DNA of 64,000 nucleotides from Mytilus californianus (Eukaryota > Mollusca > Bivalvia > Mytilida > Mytilidae). Location of the stretch: NCBI RefSeq assembly GCF_021869535.1, contig NW_026262712.1:115255640-115319639 (forward strand), read 5' to 3'. Of this stretch, positions 20,409-33,903 are shown in pieces (the first letter of the stretch is position 1; each line of letters opens with the position of its first letter). Position numbers and translations under genes: made by a program. The notes under the pieces are model-generated. The model was not told where the DNA came from, did no database searches, and was given only the letters and a program-made list of their open reading frames with translations.

Positions 20409-21682
20409 CTACTGAGGTTGTGGCATACAGTGTTGTTCATGTCCATCATTCTGAAAGCAAACAGTTGTTAAGAATATGTCAGTTATACTAGCAGATATTG
20501 ATCAGATTAGTGGATGATGGAATTAGAAGATATGGAATGATTTCCTGTTAGACAACTTTGCATTTTGGAGTTTGTAATTTGTTCTGGTTAACAGAAATTT
20601 CACTGAAAAACAGTCCTCAGACGAAAATTTTACTTTTTTGACTTTTAATCTTGAGCTTTTTTTTGGTTCATATGACTTAATGATGACTACTAGATTGTTG
20701 TTCCTTCAGGTCGACTTGTTTCATAAGGCTGCAGTGTTGTACTGACCTTTTTTTATAGTTTCTTATTATATTTTCAGGGGGAAGTGTTGTCAAAGCAACG
20801 TTGTATGAAACACAGAAGATATACATTATTTAATGCTTCAAGTACCCTAAAAAACTTAAAAAAGGAATTGAAAAATTTTATAAGTAAATGTGAATACTAA
20901 AACCAGTAAATTACAATTTAAATTTGCAATTATGCATTGTTGTAATGTCATATATGCTGTTTTTATTGGGACAATATACCATGTGATTCAAAATGATTGA
21001 ATCCTTGTGAAACATTTATAAAGTGTTACAAAATGTCTTCATCATTATTTACAGGGTCAAGTTATCGAGTTGAAATGAGTTGATTTCACAATTAGAAAGA
21101 ACTTAAAACTGCCATCTGAAATGTGGATGAATATATTTTATGACTAAAAGAAGAAAGTGTGTTTATGTGAAATGAAATAGATGACCTGTGAATTCGTTTG
21201 TTAGATATAGTTAAATACAACTATTTGTTTGTACAATTTCAAGGCAGTCTGTGGCATTTTTTTTATCTTTAAATTGTTAATGACAATGAGTTTTTTTGGT
21301 GGGGATTGGGTGTTGTTTTGAATGTTTATTTTTTGTTGTTTTATATTGAATAATGGCTACAGTTTTACAGGTTAATAAGGTTTACCTCATAACGATTAAG
21401 CTTTACAGGGTTATAACATTAAGATCAAGAGTCGTACATTTTTTTACATGAAGATCCAGACTTATGCAGTTATTACATAAAGATAAAGGAACAAAAAAAA
21501 ATCAGCAACAGAGAGACAAAGATGCAAGTTATTAATGTGGCTTTTAAGGAATGGACAGAAATTGTCCAAATTTCTCTATATTGAAAAAATACTAAATGCC
21601 ATACACTTAATTCTTATCACAAACAATGGTTGCTTAGAGTATTTGTTTTAGTGAAATGAAAAGTTGTATGTTCTATTTTTGT
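20409..21682. other. Possible 3' UTR exon(s) or intergenic sequence, nothing firm
   Basis: AG-ended pyrimidine tracts at about 20402-20408 and 20773-20778 (TATTTTCAG) could be acceptors for untranslated exons of the membrane-protein gene, but no ORF supports them. Confidence 0.2.
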
Positions 21683-22545
21683 TGAGCCTGCGACTTCTGT
21701 CGCTGAAAGCTCGACATAGGGATAGTGATCAGGATTGGCGGCGGCGTTAACTAACTACTAAAAAGCTTTATATCTTAGAAGGTGGAAGACCTGGATGCTT
21801 CATACTTTGTATATAGATGCCTTATGTTATGAAGTTTCCGTCTGTCATATGACCATTGTCTTTGACCTCATTTTCACGGTTCAGTGACTACTTGAAAAAA
21901 AAGTTAAGATTTTTTGTAATGTTAATTTCTTTCTTATTATGAGTAATATGATAACTATAGTTAGTATCTGTGTACCTTGCAAGGGCCTCAGGCCTGTCAG
22001 ACAGTTTTCATCTGACCTCGACCTCATTTCATGGATCAGTGAACAAGGTTAAGTTATCGTGGTCAAGTCCATATATCATATACTATAAGCAATAGATCTA
22101 CTATATATGGTGTATGGAATGATTTTAAGGTGTACGTGTCCAACTGGCAGGTGTCATCTGACCTTGACCTTATTTTCATGGTTCAGTGGATAAAATTAAG
22201 TTTTTGTGTTCTGGTCTTTTTTCTAATATTATATGCAATAGGTCAACTATATTTGGTGTATGGACATATTAAAAAACGATTTTTTCATGGTTCATTGGTC
22301 AATGTTAAGTTATCCTGGTTAAGTTTGTTTCTTAGAAACTATAACTAATAGGTCAACTATATTTGGTGTATGGAATGATTGTAATGTTTACATGTATTTC
22401 CGGGTTGGTTTATCTGACATTGACCTCATTTTCTTGGATCATTTTAAGTTATGTGATACTTGTAGTAAAGCTTCATATTTAGGACTATCAACATAAAATC
22501 AGTGGTCAATAAAGCAGGCAAGACATTTCAGTGTGTGCTCTCTTG
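21683..22545 (+). repeat. Dispersed repeat B (ACCTTGACCTCATTTTC family)
   Basis: Near-complete copy. It starts GTTGAGCCTGCGACTTCTGT, then AGGTGGAAGACCTGGATGCT, several ~130 bp subunits with ATATTTGGTGTATGGAATGA and TCTGACCTTGACCT, and ends AACATAAAATCAGTGG ... AAGACATTTCAGTGTGTGCT. Collinear with 7266-8000. Confidence 0.85.
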
Positions 22546-24231
22546 TTAGGTTTTGCCTTCTGTCTATCTTTTTACTTTTATATTAGAGGTATTCAAAATA
22601 ATTCATATATAAATATCTCAGTTATGATTAAGAAAACTCATAGTTTACTATAAAATAAACAGGGTATATTCCCAAAGAACATGGAATAAATACGCGAATC
22701 CATGATAAGTAGACAAAATCCTTTTTCCGGACATGGGATATTTTTACTTATTTACACAAATAGCAGTGGTTTGAATAACAATGCAATGAGATGAGATAGG
22801 TTAACAAGTCACTCAAGAGTAACCTTATATGACCTTCAATATACAAAGTATATTTGATCTTTCTACTGAAATCAGGGTATTTGTGCAGTCTATTGTGTTG
22901 ACTGTATAAACATATTTGATATACATTCACTGACCTTATAAAGCCTTTTTTTCTACCTGAGCAATAGTTTTCCATAGAATTTTATTTAGGAAAAATATTT
23001 CGTTTTGGGCATTGCAGTATAAGGCAATAACCATGACTTGTGTAGCTCTGATATAAGATTATCTGTATTCAGCATAAAAAAAATAAAAAATGCTCAACAA
23101 GCCATTAAATTCTACTTTTTTCTAAACCTCATACAAATATGTTTTTTTTATCAGACAATGTATAGTTATTCCATATACAAATATTCTTTTTACCCTGACA
23201 GTTTAAAGGGAAAAACAGTTAGCAATACTCAGCAAGCCCTGTAATTCTACCTGTCTCTAAGCCTTGCAAAGTGTTGTATAGGTATTCCATGTATATTCCT
23301 TTCCCGTACTTTAGACTTATATTGTAATCTGATTGATGCTAATGTAGACTTGTTCTTATTGTCTTTTATAATTTATATATATTTTTATTACATCAATGCT
23401 TAGATGGACTCGTGGCATTAATGTTTTTATGTCAGTTTTTTACTGACATAATTTTTATTTACTTATTCAATATACAAAGTGCATTTATACTCTATATACT
23501 AAATGTTTAATTTTTTTAGTTTACCTCAACTTGAATAAGATAGCATAATTATATAAATGAAAGAAGTGCAAACCTTCTGAATGTCGGTTAATGATATTTT
23601 TCTGTTTCTGTTCTTAGAACTTAAATGTTCCTTGATATCTTCTCCCTCTTTATTCAAGTGTGTCAATTTTAAATTTTAGGGAGCAATTTCAAATAGACAA
23701 CCACCTTCTGACAGTGTACAATATGAGAAAAATATTCTAATGCAATTAAACTTATTTTTGTATAACAATGTTTTGTCATTGGCTACTATAATTGACATGT
23801 TCAATTAATAAGAATAATTGAAAATATAACTACACCTACCTCAGAAAGCTTTTGAAAAGAGATTATCCCAATTTGAATCATTTTCTTTTTTTTCTTTTTT
23901 TTTTATTAATTTTTTCAAGCTCTAGTGCATTGAAATAGGAATAACAATACTCTGGTCGAAGACTTGTCGACAGTAAAACTGCATTTGCCATTGCCACAGC
24001 CAAACTTTAATCATCAACTTCTATGCTGTTATTCTTTAGATATTTTTTTATAAGTTAAGTATATAGAAATTTTTGTATTTTTGGAAAAGGTTTTCATGTT
24101 ATAACAGTCAGAAAAGACACCGTTCACTTAACTAAATCGGTAAAAGTAAAATGTATGTTTAAAAAGTAACTTCTAATGTAAAATTAGCTTCCATTAGAAC
24201 ATTGTAGGCTAGCTCAATGTGGGTTTAAAGC
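22546..24231. other. Intergenic, nothing recognised
   Basis: AT-rich, only short random ORFs. No repeat boundary or RNA gene is supported. Confidence 0.35.
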
Positions 24232-24905
24232 TTGTCTTCTTGTCAAGCCTGCAAGCGAGACATAGAGATACTAGATTCCGTCGTCATTGGCATTGTGCAC
24301 ATTTAGGTTCAGTCTTGGGTTAAAGTTTTTCAGTCATCAATAACATTGTCCAACCTTCATGGAATGTTATGAATTTAAACAGAAGCTAGTTTAAGACAAC
24401 AGACAGTATCCAGAGAAAAATCTGTCAAAGATTTATTTATTTTCATTTTTCCTTATTTTACTGATAAATGGACTCTAATGGATTTATTTAGTTAATAAGC
24501 AGATATACTCTGGGATTAAATTTTGTTACACATTAGTTAATTTGTCAAACCTTCATAGAATTTTATTAAACTTTGGCAGAAGTTTTTTTATGATTAAGAG
24601 ATAGTGTCTGAAGCAATCTTTTTTTTTTTCTTTTCAGTATTTTACTGATAGATGGACTTAGTTTTTTACAGTTAACATTTACAGACAAATTGGGACTACT
24701 TTTGATTGACATTATAAATTTGTAAACCTTCATGGATTGTTATGAAACATTGACAGAAGCTGATCTTCAAGATCAAGAAATAGCATCTAAAGAAAAAGTT
24801 TGATTTTTATTTTCAATTCTGTATTTTACTGACAAATGGACTCACTTTTACAGTCATCACTTTTACACTCTCAGCAGCATAGTATTCAGCGGAACCCTTA
24901 ACAAG
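24232..24905 (-). repeat. Diverged copy of dispersed repeat A
   Basis: Left end GTCAAGCCTGCAAGCGAGACA and right end CAGCGGAACCCTTAACAAG match the ends of 3177-3957. Between are ~180 bp subunits with AACCTTCATGGA and TTTTACTGA(T/C)AAATGGACT. Confidence 0.65.
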
Positions 24906-27900
24906 TTTTTTTTTATTATTTGGAATTTGTATTTTTTTAAATTGTTAATAAAAAATGTCAATCTGTCATTACAAAACAGTTGGAAATGCATGAACATAGT
25001 AAACATTCCATAAAAAGACTGTCGTTTAACAACATGGATAGTCAGAATTAAAGATTAAAACATTCCACTAAGATTCTTCTGTGGTCTGATAAAAAAATTA
25101 TTAATGATACCATCTTCCTTTACATGTCACCATGGCAACCATAAATTTTAATATGATTTCCTTTTTTTACTTGCTAGCTAACAACATTTTACTATTTTTT
25201 GACATTATACGAGTCAGATGGACATTTGAGCAAAATACTGAATGTATTACGCTTATGTATGAAACTTTGAAAATGTGAACACCATGTGTGTAATTATAGA
25301 TGATATCTTAATGCATCTTTGGAGTTATATACATGTGGCATAGCTAAACAGAGGCTGTTGTTTTTGTTTAGATATTTTGATTGAACTACCTCTTTTTATA
25401 AAAAAAAAATCTTATTTCCATATTTTATTTTTATATTGTTTAGCTGTGAAATCTATTTGAAATAGATGTTTGCCTTATTTTTAATATATGCCTTGATTTT
25501 TTTTGTCCTGATGGAAAATTAAATACCTGAATATTTTTTGTTGCCATAATCTCTATGAGATTTGTAGTCTTTAAATGATAGAATTAAGTCTTTAAAGTAT
25601 TTTTTTAAAAACCACAGTAATTATATGATAGGTTGAATTAAAGATATATCAAATTACGGTCTAGGAAATTTTACAGAAATTGGATTGGTGGTTTTACTTG
25701 TTATTCACTGTTTTATGAGCATTATACAAACTCAAACATTGGTGTTGCCATTATTAGATCTTCTTAAAAAAAAATGCACAAAATGTATCATATCTGTATT
25801 TGCCTTTTAAAGATGACCCTAGGCAGTGCAACCTGGCATGTTTTTACAATGGGTATCTAAAGAGACCCAAGAAAAAATGAAGTAAAAATAAAACCACTAA
25901 GAGAATTATGTGATTCTTGTACGTGAGTGATATTCAATGGTGGTTGGTAAACATGGTAACTGAACTGGAAATTTTTGAAAATTCACTAAACTGGAAACCT
26001 ATATTTAGTTTTTTCTATGTAAGGAAGATTTTACTTTGTACACGTTATACAGAAATGGCTTATTTATCCAAAGGTTATATTTGTTTATAGGATCAAACTA
26101 AATAAAAAATGGCATTTTTTTTTATTTCAAAAAGAGTTAAATTTGTTACCAGATTTGAATGATAAATAATTGTTCAATGAATTGTTAAACATCTGTAATT
26201 TTGTTTTCATAAGTTTGAACAAAAATGAATACAATTAAAGAAAAAAAAATCAAAAAATATTCAAGAATATATATATATATATATTAATCAATAAACGATA
26301 TACTGTTCGATGAATTACCAGAATTTCTCGGTTAAACCTACCACCATATTCAGTTAATTTAACCACTTTATGTCCGACTTCTTTCTACAATTACATTGTA
26401 ATTATATTTTATTTTATAAAATGTGTCAGTTTTATACATCTTTATGCTACTATTAAGAAATATTTTTGCTTTAAATGTCATATCAAGTTTTATATACAAT
26501 TAATATCAAACAATTAAATCAATACAATTTTCTTATTTAATACAAATACCTCTGTGGTCTCCTTGTGGCAGTCTTGTCTCAATTGCATAAGGTAAGCTGG
26601 GAGTCAAAATGATGTTCCAGTAGGGTGACATACCTTCCTTCTAACTGTTGCCTTGCAAGCAAGTATGATGAAAATCAAAATCTTAAACAATAAAGGAAAG
26701 AGTGGTATAAATCGGTATGAAAGCAACCCAAACAATACCTATAACCAGAAGACATCCGGTCATTCTGGTGAAAAAACAGAATTGATTCATATTAAATTGA
26801 CGTGTTCTAATTATATGTAATAATTGTGACTGGACATTAATCATCAATTAATTTATCAGATACTTCATTAAGCCGAAGCAGGAATGGATAGTTTTAACAT
26901 TGTATTGTCCTTGTTTGTCTTCATTCAATATTTACAGATACTTTCAGGTAACTTTGCTGCTTCAAACTGAATTCTTTTAAAATTGGCATTTGCTGAATTT
27001 TTACTTAACATTAGGAATTTAGATATTGTTGCCACGAAATAGTAAATCAGATATAATTACATTTCGTCAAACTGTTTTGTATTTGATGAAGGTTATTCCA
27101 GAAACGTGACTGTTCACAAAAACAGGTGACATACTGTATTATTACTATGGCTATTACAGCATTTTATGTTCTATTCATTACTGTTATAATAAGAGACATT
27201 TTATAAGAACCTTGATTATTCCTCTTGTAACTTATCAATATTTATCGATAAGATAATCGTGAAAGAGGGGCAATAGATGACTTGTTGATGTCGATAGGCC
27301 CTTCTGATTACTTGCTTTTTCTTGCTACTGGCCATAGTAATAGCTCCTGCGAACGGCGTTAGAATCATCTGATTGATGCATAAATTTAAATTCAGAATCA
27401 AGTTACCTTGATGCACACACAGCATTTTTCTAACAACACTCTTTATGTTTGCAGATAATGTCCGTCATGCACATTTGGTAACTATCTATAAATAAACTAG
27501 ATAGAAAGATATAAATTCTCAGCCATGATTTGTTTGGTTACAATCATTACACTAGATGAACTGTAAGCCCCAAAAATGTGTTCCACAAGACTGCATATCA
27601 AATTGCAACAGTTAAAATACCCCATATTCAAATAGTTAGACTAACATTGTTTTGCATTATCACAGATCTTTATGTGGAGTACAATCGTTGATGTATTTTC
27701 ATTGTTATCCGTCAGTTTGTTTAATGTGAGCAATTGCACCTCCAAGGTCTTGAATGTATGATCAATAAATAGAAGTACCACCAGTTATGTCCATTGAAGA
27801 TAATTCACAATTCAGATGGTATATTTCTTTTAACTGCACTGTTATTGCAAAGCGCAAGGCAGATATTTGTGAATTGAACTAACAACATTATACCAACTTA

Positions 27901-27960
27901 TGACTAAACAAATACGTAGTAGGGTATGACTTCCAACTCCTTTGTCTGTAATACTTGAGC
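24906..27960. other. Intergenic, nothing recognised apart from a short (AT)n run
   Basis: AT-rich, no supported exons. A pure AT dinucleotide run lies at about 26268-26284. Short open frames on the minus strand at 27216-27425 and 27842-28095 show no recognisable protein. Confidence 0.35.
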
Positions 27961-27964
27961 ATTC

Positions 27965-28100
27965 AGGAAAAGAGAGGCAAAGGATACCAAAGGGACATTC
28001 AAACTCATAAGAAAAACAGATAAACAACAGTACACAAAAACAACATAGAAATAGGAATATTTATCTAAAACTCGTATTTCACTTATCAGCCCCATTCTTC
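27965..28100. repeat. Dispersed repeat fragment (GAGGCAAAGGATAC family)
   Basis: Shares AAAGAGAGGCAAAGGATACC and AAAGGGACATTCAAACTCA with 12465-12625. Confidence 0.6.
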
Positions 28101-28379
28101 TATTAAGTCAGACGTCAGGGGCTTCCCTGATATACCCTGTCTTATGTTTATGTCCTCTGTCTTTGTAGTTTACGTATTTTGTCGGGTACTTGATGACGGA
28201 TAGCGCTTGACGTCTTTAACCCAACAGTTTTATCTTTTACTTGATTCAATTCATATGTGCTGGTTTGTATTCTAGACGCCAGTCTTTGCTCCTTTCAATT
28301 GGAAATACGGATAAAATTGAAACTCAAAAATGGATAAATACTAAATACCAAGCTCGTTCAATGGGTATCTACACGTCTC

Positions 28380-29160
28380 CATCTTCAAAATAGCTTATCT
28401 AAAAATACTACAATCGCTAACATTTTTAATAATAAAAATCGTGGTTACCGTTCTATCGATAAGTGCAAAAACATTACTTGCATGTCCCCGTCTTTCCACC
28501 AACAATACGGTAAGGTCAACGTTTAATGGTCACACATTGTCCTTAAATTTTGAAACTGATATAAATTGAAAAACTAACAGTATTATCTATTTACTTACAT
28601 GAAACAAACCGGGTTGCGGTTTTAGTACGTAGGTGAAACCGGACGCTATTTATCTAAACACACGCAAGAACACCTTTATCGTTTTAGAAGACCCCCATAC
28701 ATTTAAAAGTATCATTTATCAACACCTTAAGAAACACAATCATCCTATTATATATTTAACAGTTCAGCCTTCAGTATCCTCTCTGTCGTAATGATAATAT
28801 TGTGGGAATTGGTAATATTTCAAGAACAGATTCTGTTAACATTCTGGATATAGTTTCTAGAATTGTTCGTAAAAACCGTTCTCATGGGCGTAGAATAAAT
28901 CGCAATCAGAGAAAATTTCGTACCTACAATACAAATATTTCGGACCCATCTACTATTTCAAAAAACAACGACAGACATTATCTGTTAACCAAGCTCTGTT
29001 CTTTACCTGTTAATGAATTACATCAAATTGTAGAGTATGAAATTGTCCAAATTATAATTGCATATTGTTATTCTAAACTTTTCCCCAACGTTGATCGCCC
29101 TGAACATGAATATGGCGTATTCGACGCAATACACATTTTTGTCACCATCGAGTAAGCAAA
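28380..29160 (+). pseudogene. Penelope-like element 3' relic with GIY-YIG endonuclease remnant
   Basis: Around 28627-28700 the reading YVGETGRYLSKHTQEHLYRF is visible. This matches the second half of a GIY-YIG nuclease (xxGETGR..L..R..EH), the C-terminal domain of Penelope-like retroelements. The frame is broken before and after. An open segment at 28802-29155 (GIGNISRTDSVN..., RKNRSHGRRINRNQ) reads as the tail of the same protein. There is no intact enzyme; the reverse transcriptase part is missing here. Confidence 0.65.
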
Positions 29161-29214
29161 ATTACCATAAAACATTTAATATTGGTTACCGATTGTTTGT
29201 CACGTGACATTTCT

Positions 29215-29365
29215 GATTGTAAACATTTGATTGATTGATTGATTGTTGGTTGCTTAGCGTCCAGTGGCAAATATTTCATGCATATTCAGGACGAGAACAA
29301 GTTCACGAAAAATACAATAGGTAGGTTCTGTAATAGATTAAGGGATTAAGGTCGGAGAAATTTAG
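29215..29365. repeat. Dispersed repeat with GATT tetranucleotide lead
   Basis: A (GATT)n run, then GGTTGCTTAGCGTCCAGTGG and ATATTCAGGACGAGAACAAG. The last part recurs at about 14795-14860 in the membrane-protein gene's intron (TATTTAGGACGAGAACAAAT), so this is a mobile or dispersed sequence. Confidence 0.6.
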
Positions 29366-29690
29366 ACTGCCACGGGAAATGAGGAAATATTGGATAGGGA
29401 CAGAAATTTAGCCTTGCAACAGGTCACCTACGGACCCCTCAAAGAGTTGTTGAAAGGGTTCTTAACGTACAAAGAGCGTGGCACTCTCTTTACACGAGGC
29501 ATCGGATTTAACGTCCCCATTCTGACCGGACGTGGCTGCAAATTTGTACATCCCGCACACCCAACCGGACGCCCCACTTTAGCACGGGTTTTACTGCCGG
29601 TCGGAGGAAGACCAATGGTGACCATACTTCTATTCCCCAGTCACCCTTGGGGGTGTAAACATTTGAAGTGCTCTTATAATTAATATGAGG
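29366..29690. other. GC-richer island with ORFs on both strands
   Basis: About 300 bp of clearly higher GC than the surroundings, open on + (29390-29683) and - (29428-29625). It contains ACGAGGCATCGGATTTAACG, GCACACCCAACCGGACGCCC and GTCGGAGGAAGACC. I do not recognise either product. It may be part of a repeat beginning at 29215. Confidence 0.3.
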
Positions 29691-29820
29691 GCAAACGCAA
29701 ATCTAGATTTTTTTAGAATAATATATGAAAAATAAAAGTTTTTTGGTCAAACACGAGAGCAAAAACAAAACGATTACTCGAAAAAAAACTTTTTTTATAT
29801 ATATATAAAATTCAGATATT

Positions 29821-32470
29821 ATGCCATTAAAACTAGCAAGTATTAATGTTAACGGATTAGGTTTAAAAAGAAAAGAAATTGTATATTTCAATAGTTAATT
29901 AATAGAAATTACGATATTATATGTTTACAGGAATTTAGATCTAAATGTAAACGGTTTGAAGAAGGGGAAAAATCTTCCAGATATTTCTTTCAATTAGAAA
30001 AATCCAACGGGCAAAGTGAATTGTTGAATAGGATAAAATGTGAAGATGGTACCGATTCTATTTTAGATGAACAGCTCAAATTGTACGAAAAAATATTTAA
30101 AAGCGAGGGTTGGGACGAGGAAAAGGCTACTACAGTTTATTGAAAGCGCATTAGATGAAAACGAAAAATCGAATTTAGAACAAATATAGAATACTCGGAG
30201 ATTTTACAAACTGTAAAAAGTCTTAAAATTCACAAGTCTCCTGGTGAAGATGGTATTATAGCCAACTTTTATCAAATATATTGGGATATTATTAAGGACC
30301 AATTTACAGATTTAGTAAATGAAATTTTTCAAAGTGGTTCGCTTTGTGAATCACAAAGAAGGGGAATGATATCTATACTTTTTAAAGGGGGCGAACGAGA
30401 GAACTTAAAAAATGGGAGACCATTAACTGTACTTAATTGTGACTATAAAATTATAGCTAAAATGTTATCATTCAGATTGAAAGATGTCTTACCTAAATTA
30501 ATACATCCAGACCAAAAAGGTTTCGTAAAGGGTAGAAATATCAGTGAAGCAAACAGATTAAGCCAAGATATAATACACTACATTGATGTAGAAGACAAAG
30601 AGGGGGTTATTGTTTTCCTAGATCAGCAAAAAGCTTTCGATCGAATAGAATGGGTATGGGTCCTAGCTTGTTAGCAAAAATTCAATTTTGAACCGAATTT
30701 GTGTATGTGGATAAACATGTTATTAAAAGATTCAAAAACATGCATTAAAACAAATTGATTTGTTTCTAAATATGTTCCAATTTCACGATTAGCACGGCAA
30801 GGCTGTCCAATAGCACCTCTGCTTTGTGTTATTCAAGCTGAACCAATGGCTTGCGCAATAAGGGCTAATAAAGACATTGAAGGCATTAAGTTACCTGCTA
30901 ATACATATACTCATGAAACACTCAATTATTGAATAAAAACGAAAAATCAGTTGAAAATTCATTTGTAATTTTAATAATATACGAATTTGCTTCTGGGGCT
31001 AGAATTAACTACGATAATAAAAAAGGTCTGTTTAGATGGAGGTAAAAAGGCAAAAAACCTAGGTTTACTAAAATTAAATGGGTGAAAAACAATGTTAAAA
31101 CTCTAGGGGTCCATCTTCGATATGAAATAGACGATTATATGATTTGGAGTGATAAAATCAAAAAAATAAAAAGTCGTCTGGAGGTCTGGAAAACCAGAAA
31201 TCTGACATTCACCGGCAAAACTCTCATTGTAAAAAGAATGATCTTGTCCTTACTAGGGTTTTAAATTGACAGTCGTGGGATTCTAAATCATTATTTAAAC
31301 GAAATAAACAAACTCATTTATTTGGAATGATAAAGTTAATCAAATAGAAAGGAATGTTTGTTGCTTAGACACTAAAAAGGGAGGGATTGGTATGATTAAC
31401 ATGTTTTTCTTTTGTAAAGAGTAGACAAATAGAATGTTTATACAAGATCATTCACTCAGATGAAGAAACTTGGAATATTTTGGGTAAAAACTGGTTAAAA
31501 AAAAATGATGTAATAATTGATGAAGAATATTTATTATGTAGATGCACAGATCTATTTAATTTTAGTCTATCATCAATTCCATCGTTCTTTATAAATGCCC
31601 TTAACTCTTTATCAGAACTTAGAAAAATATATACACCTTATACAAAGGAAGAAATACTGAAAACTATACTTTTTTGTAACTATGATATTAAATTTTTTTT
31701 AAAAATCACTATATTTTAAATCGTTAATTAAGAGTAAAATAACAACTATAAGTAACATATGGAATCTTGAAACGAATACTTTCCAAAACTGTAATTCTAT
31801 ATATTACCGTCTTATTGATAAAAGAAATTGCATAGTCGAATATTCAAAAATAAAAAATGCTATACCTAAAATGTACATAGATATACCAAGGGGTATAAAT
31901 ATTTTACCGAGCCAGAAGGTCAATTTGTTAATCAAATTAGACAGGTTAGATTTGTACACAATTTAGGTATTAAAATAACTCCCAAAAATTTAAAACCGAA
32001 AGATATTCAACACGTACTTTACGAAAATACCATACCTAAGGCACAATTAAAATGGGAAACTGAGTTTGCTATAAGTATCGACTGGATATCGGTTTGGGGT
32101 AATTAAAAAATCTCTATATAAAAAATAAAATTTGTGAATTCCATTGGAAGTCCATTCATAACATTATTTACACCGAATCTAGTCTACATCGATTTCAGCA
32201 TTCTATGGTTCAAGGTAACTGCCATTTTTGCAAAAATCACATTGAAACACAAGTCTTTTTTATAATTGTAAAAAGATCTACCCATTAATATTGGAATTAA
32301 AAAACTGTATTCACAAAAGTACACTTGACACATGAATTAATTCTTCAAGAGAGAAATATGATCCTAGGTATTTATGACAAGCCTTTAAAGGAAATTATAT
32401 AAGGCAATATTCTAATATGCATAGCCAAATGATGAACAATATGGAAACTTCGATATCTAATAAAGTTTAA
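29821..32470 (+). mobile_element. LINE (L1/Tx1-type) retrotransposon relic
   Basis: A start-like segment at 29821 (MPLKLASINVNGLG) resembles the N-terminus of a LINE apurinic-type endonuclease, but the endonuclease body is missing. The reading resumes near 29935 (FEEGEKSSRYFFQLEK). Reverse transcriptase follows: KSPGEDG-like text near 30235, NGRPLTVLNCDYKIIAKML, HPDQKGFVKGR and FLDQQKAFDRIEW (catalytic motif A) at 30366-30674, then frameshifts. GVHLRYEI..WSDKIKKIKSRL is at 31082-31264, and a C-terminal FHWKS..CHFCKN zinc-ribbon-like end near 32140-32245. Many stops: not active. Confidence 0.75.
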
Positions 32471-32727
32471 AACACTAAAGTAGCGTCAAAATCAGAACAT
32501 TTTGATGCAGCAAAAAATATACGTCAGGTTCCAAGATTTTGTGAAAAAACAGATAATAAACTTTTTCCACAGTTTTAGAAAATTGCTCAAAATTTGAAAT
32601 GGCCAAAGCCTTTTTGGACTACAATGTTGCAAAGCGTTTTTGAGGGCAAGGCCGCTGAAATGTACTCAGCACTTTCTTCAGAACAAAGTTCTAATTATGA
32701 CACTGTAAAACTGTTACACAGGAAGTT

Positions 32728-33069
32728 TTGAAAGCTAATGAGCTAGTACCAGAAGCATATAGACAGAAATTTAGGTCTTATAAAATGTTTGATTCACAAA
32801 CCTATGTTGAATTTCCTAGGGAAAAAGAAGATCTATTTGATAAATGGCTTACGTCAAAGAAAATAGATAATAATATTGATAAAATAAGACAGTTAATGTT
32901 ATTAGAGGAGTTCAAGCAGTGTGTTCATTTAGACTTAAAAACACATTTAGATGACAAAACTGTTGAGACATTGCAAGATGCAGCTGTTGTTTTCGATAAG
33001 TATACCCTTTCGCATAAAAGAAGTTTCAAAGGTCAAAATTTTAGTACGAGCGGAAATTACAAAAATTAA
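32728..33069 (+). pseudogene. Gypsy-type gag fragment (SCAN-like)
   Basis: Encodes ELVPEAYRQKFR..., with a helical pattern ending ...DKYTLSHKRSF. This resembles the SCAN-related capsid segment common in invertebrate Gypsy elements. Homologous sequence extends upstream to about 32500 in the same element but is interrupted by stops at about 32575 and 32727. Confidence 0.65.
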
Positions 33070-33129
33070 AGTACTGAGCGTACTGAGAGTAAGCCTGTTG
33101 CACAGAATAAGAGACAATCTAGTAATAAT

Positions 33130-33627
33130 ATGTCTAGTCCAAAATTTGATCATTTTGAGAAGAAGTCACTGACTTGTGCTTATTGCAAGAAAAATTGTCA
33201 TCTGATGGCTGATTGTTTTAGACTCCAGAATAAAAATGAAAGAGATAATAAGCCCAAGTCCTGTGCTTGTCCGACACCCCTTGTTACCAATAAGTTGGAA
33301 TGTCCTGCGAGTCAGGCTTTTAAGTCCAGTTTTTGTGATTACATGGAGGATTATAAACCCTTTATGTCTGATGGGTTTGTTTCTATTGTTGATAATACTA
33401 CTCATCAGTCTATTAAGATTTTACGGGACACTGGAGCTTCTCAGACTTTGTTGTTTGAAGGTGTGTTGCCTTTGTCCGAGGAGACTTCCGTTGGTGCCTC
33501 TGTTTTGTTACAAGGTTGTATAGATGTTCCCCTCCATCGTATTTATTTGAAGTTAGATTTGATTACTGGACCAGTTGTAGTGTGTGTTCGTCCTAATCTC
33601 CCTTTGAGGGTGTTTCATTATTGCTAG
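33130..33627 (+). pseudogene. Gypsy-type zinc knuckle and aspartic protease fragment
   Basis: 165 residues. The knuckle has C-X2-C-X4-H-X4-C spacing near the start. About 85 residues later comes LRDTGASQTLL, the protease active site, and then a hydrophobic flap-like region. It ends at a stop before any reverse transcriptase motif. Confidence 0.75.
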
Positions 33628-33903
33628 GAAATGATCTAGCTAGGAACAAATTGGTTGCTGAACCAATTGTTACCAGTGAACCGGTGGTGGATATTAAATC
33701 ACCTGAAGATGATGCTGAACTGTATCCAGCTTGTGTTTTTATTAGGGCAATGGCAAGAAACAACAAAATGAGCATTTACAAGAAGACCAGTATGAATATA
33801 TGGATCTCTCTCTGACACTTTCCTTGCCGACATTGACGGTTCCTGTGGCTCAGAAAAAGGCCATAACAAGACCATCTAGTTCTAAATAGCATGTAATTAT
33901 GCC

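Noticed and set aside
29428..29625. Gene on the minus strand in the GC-rich island
   Set aside because: Equally open on the plus strand, no recognised domain, no splice or promoter context.
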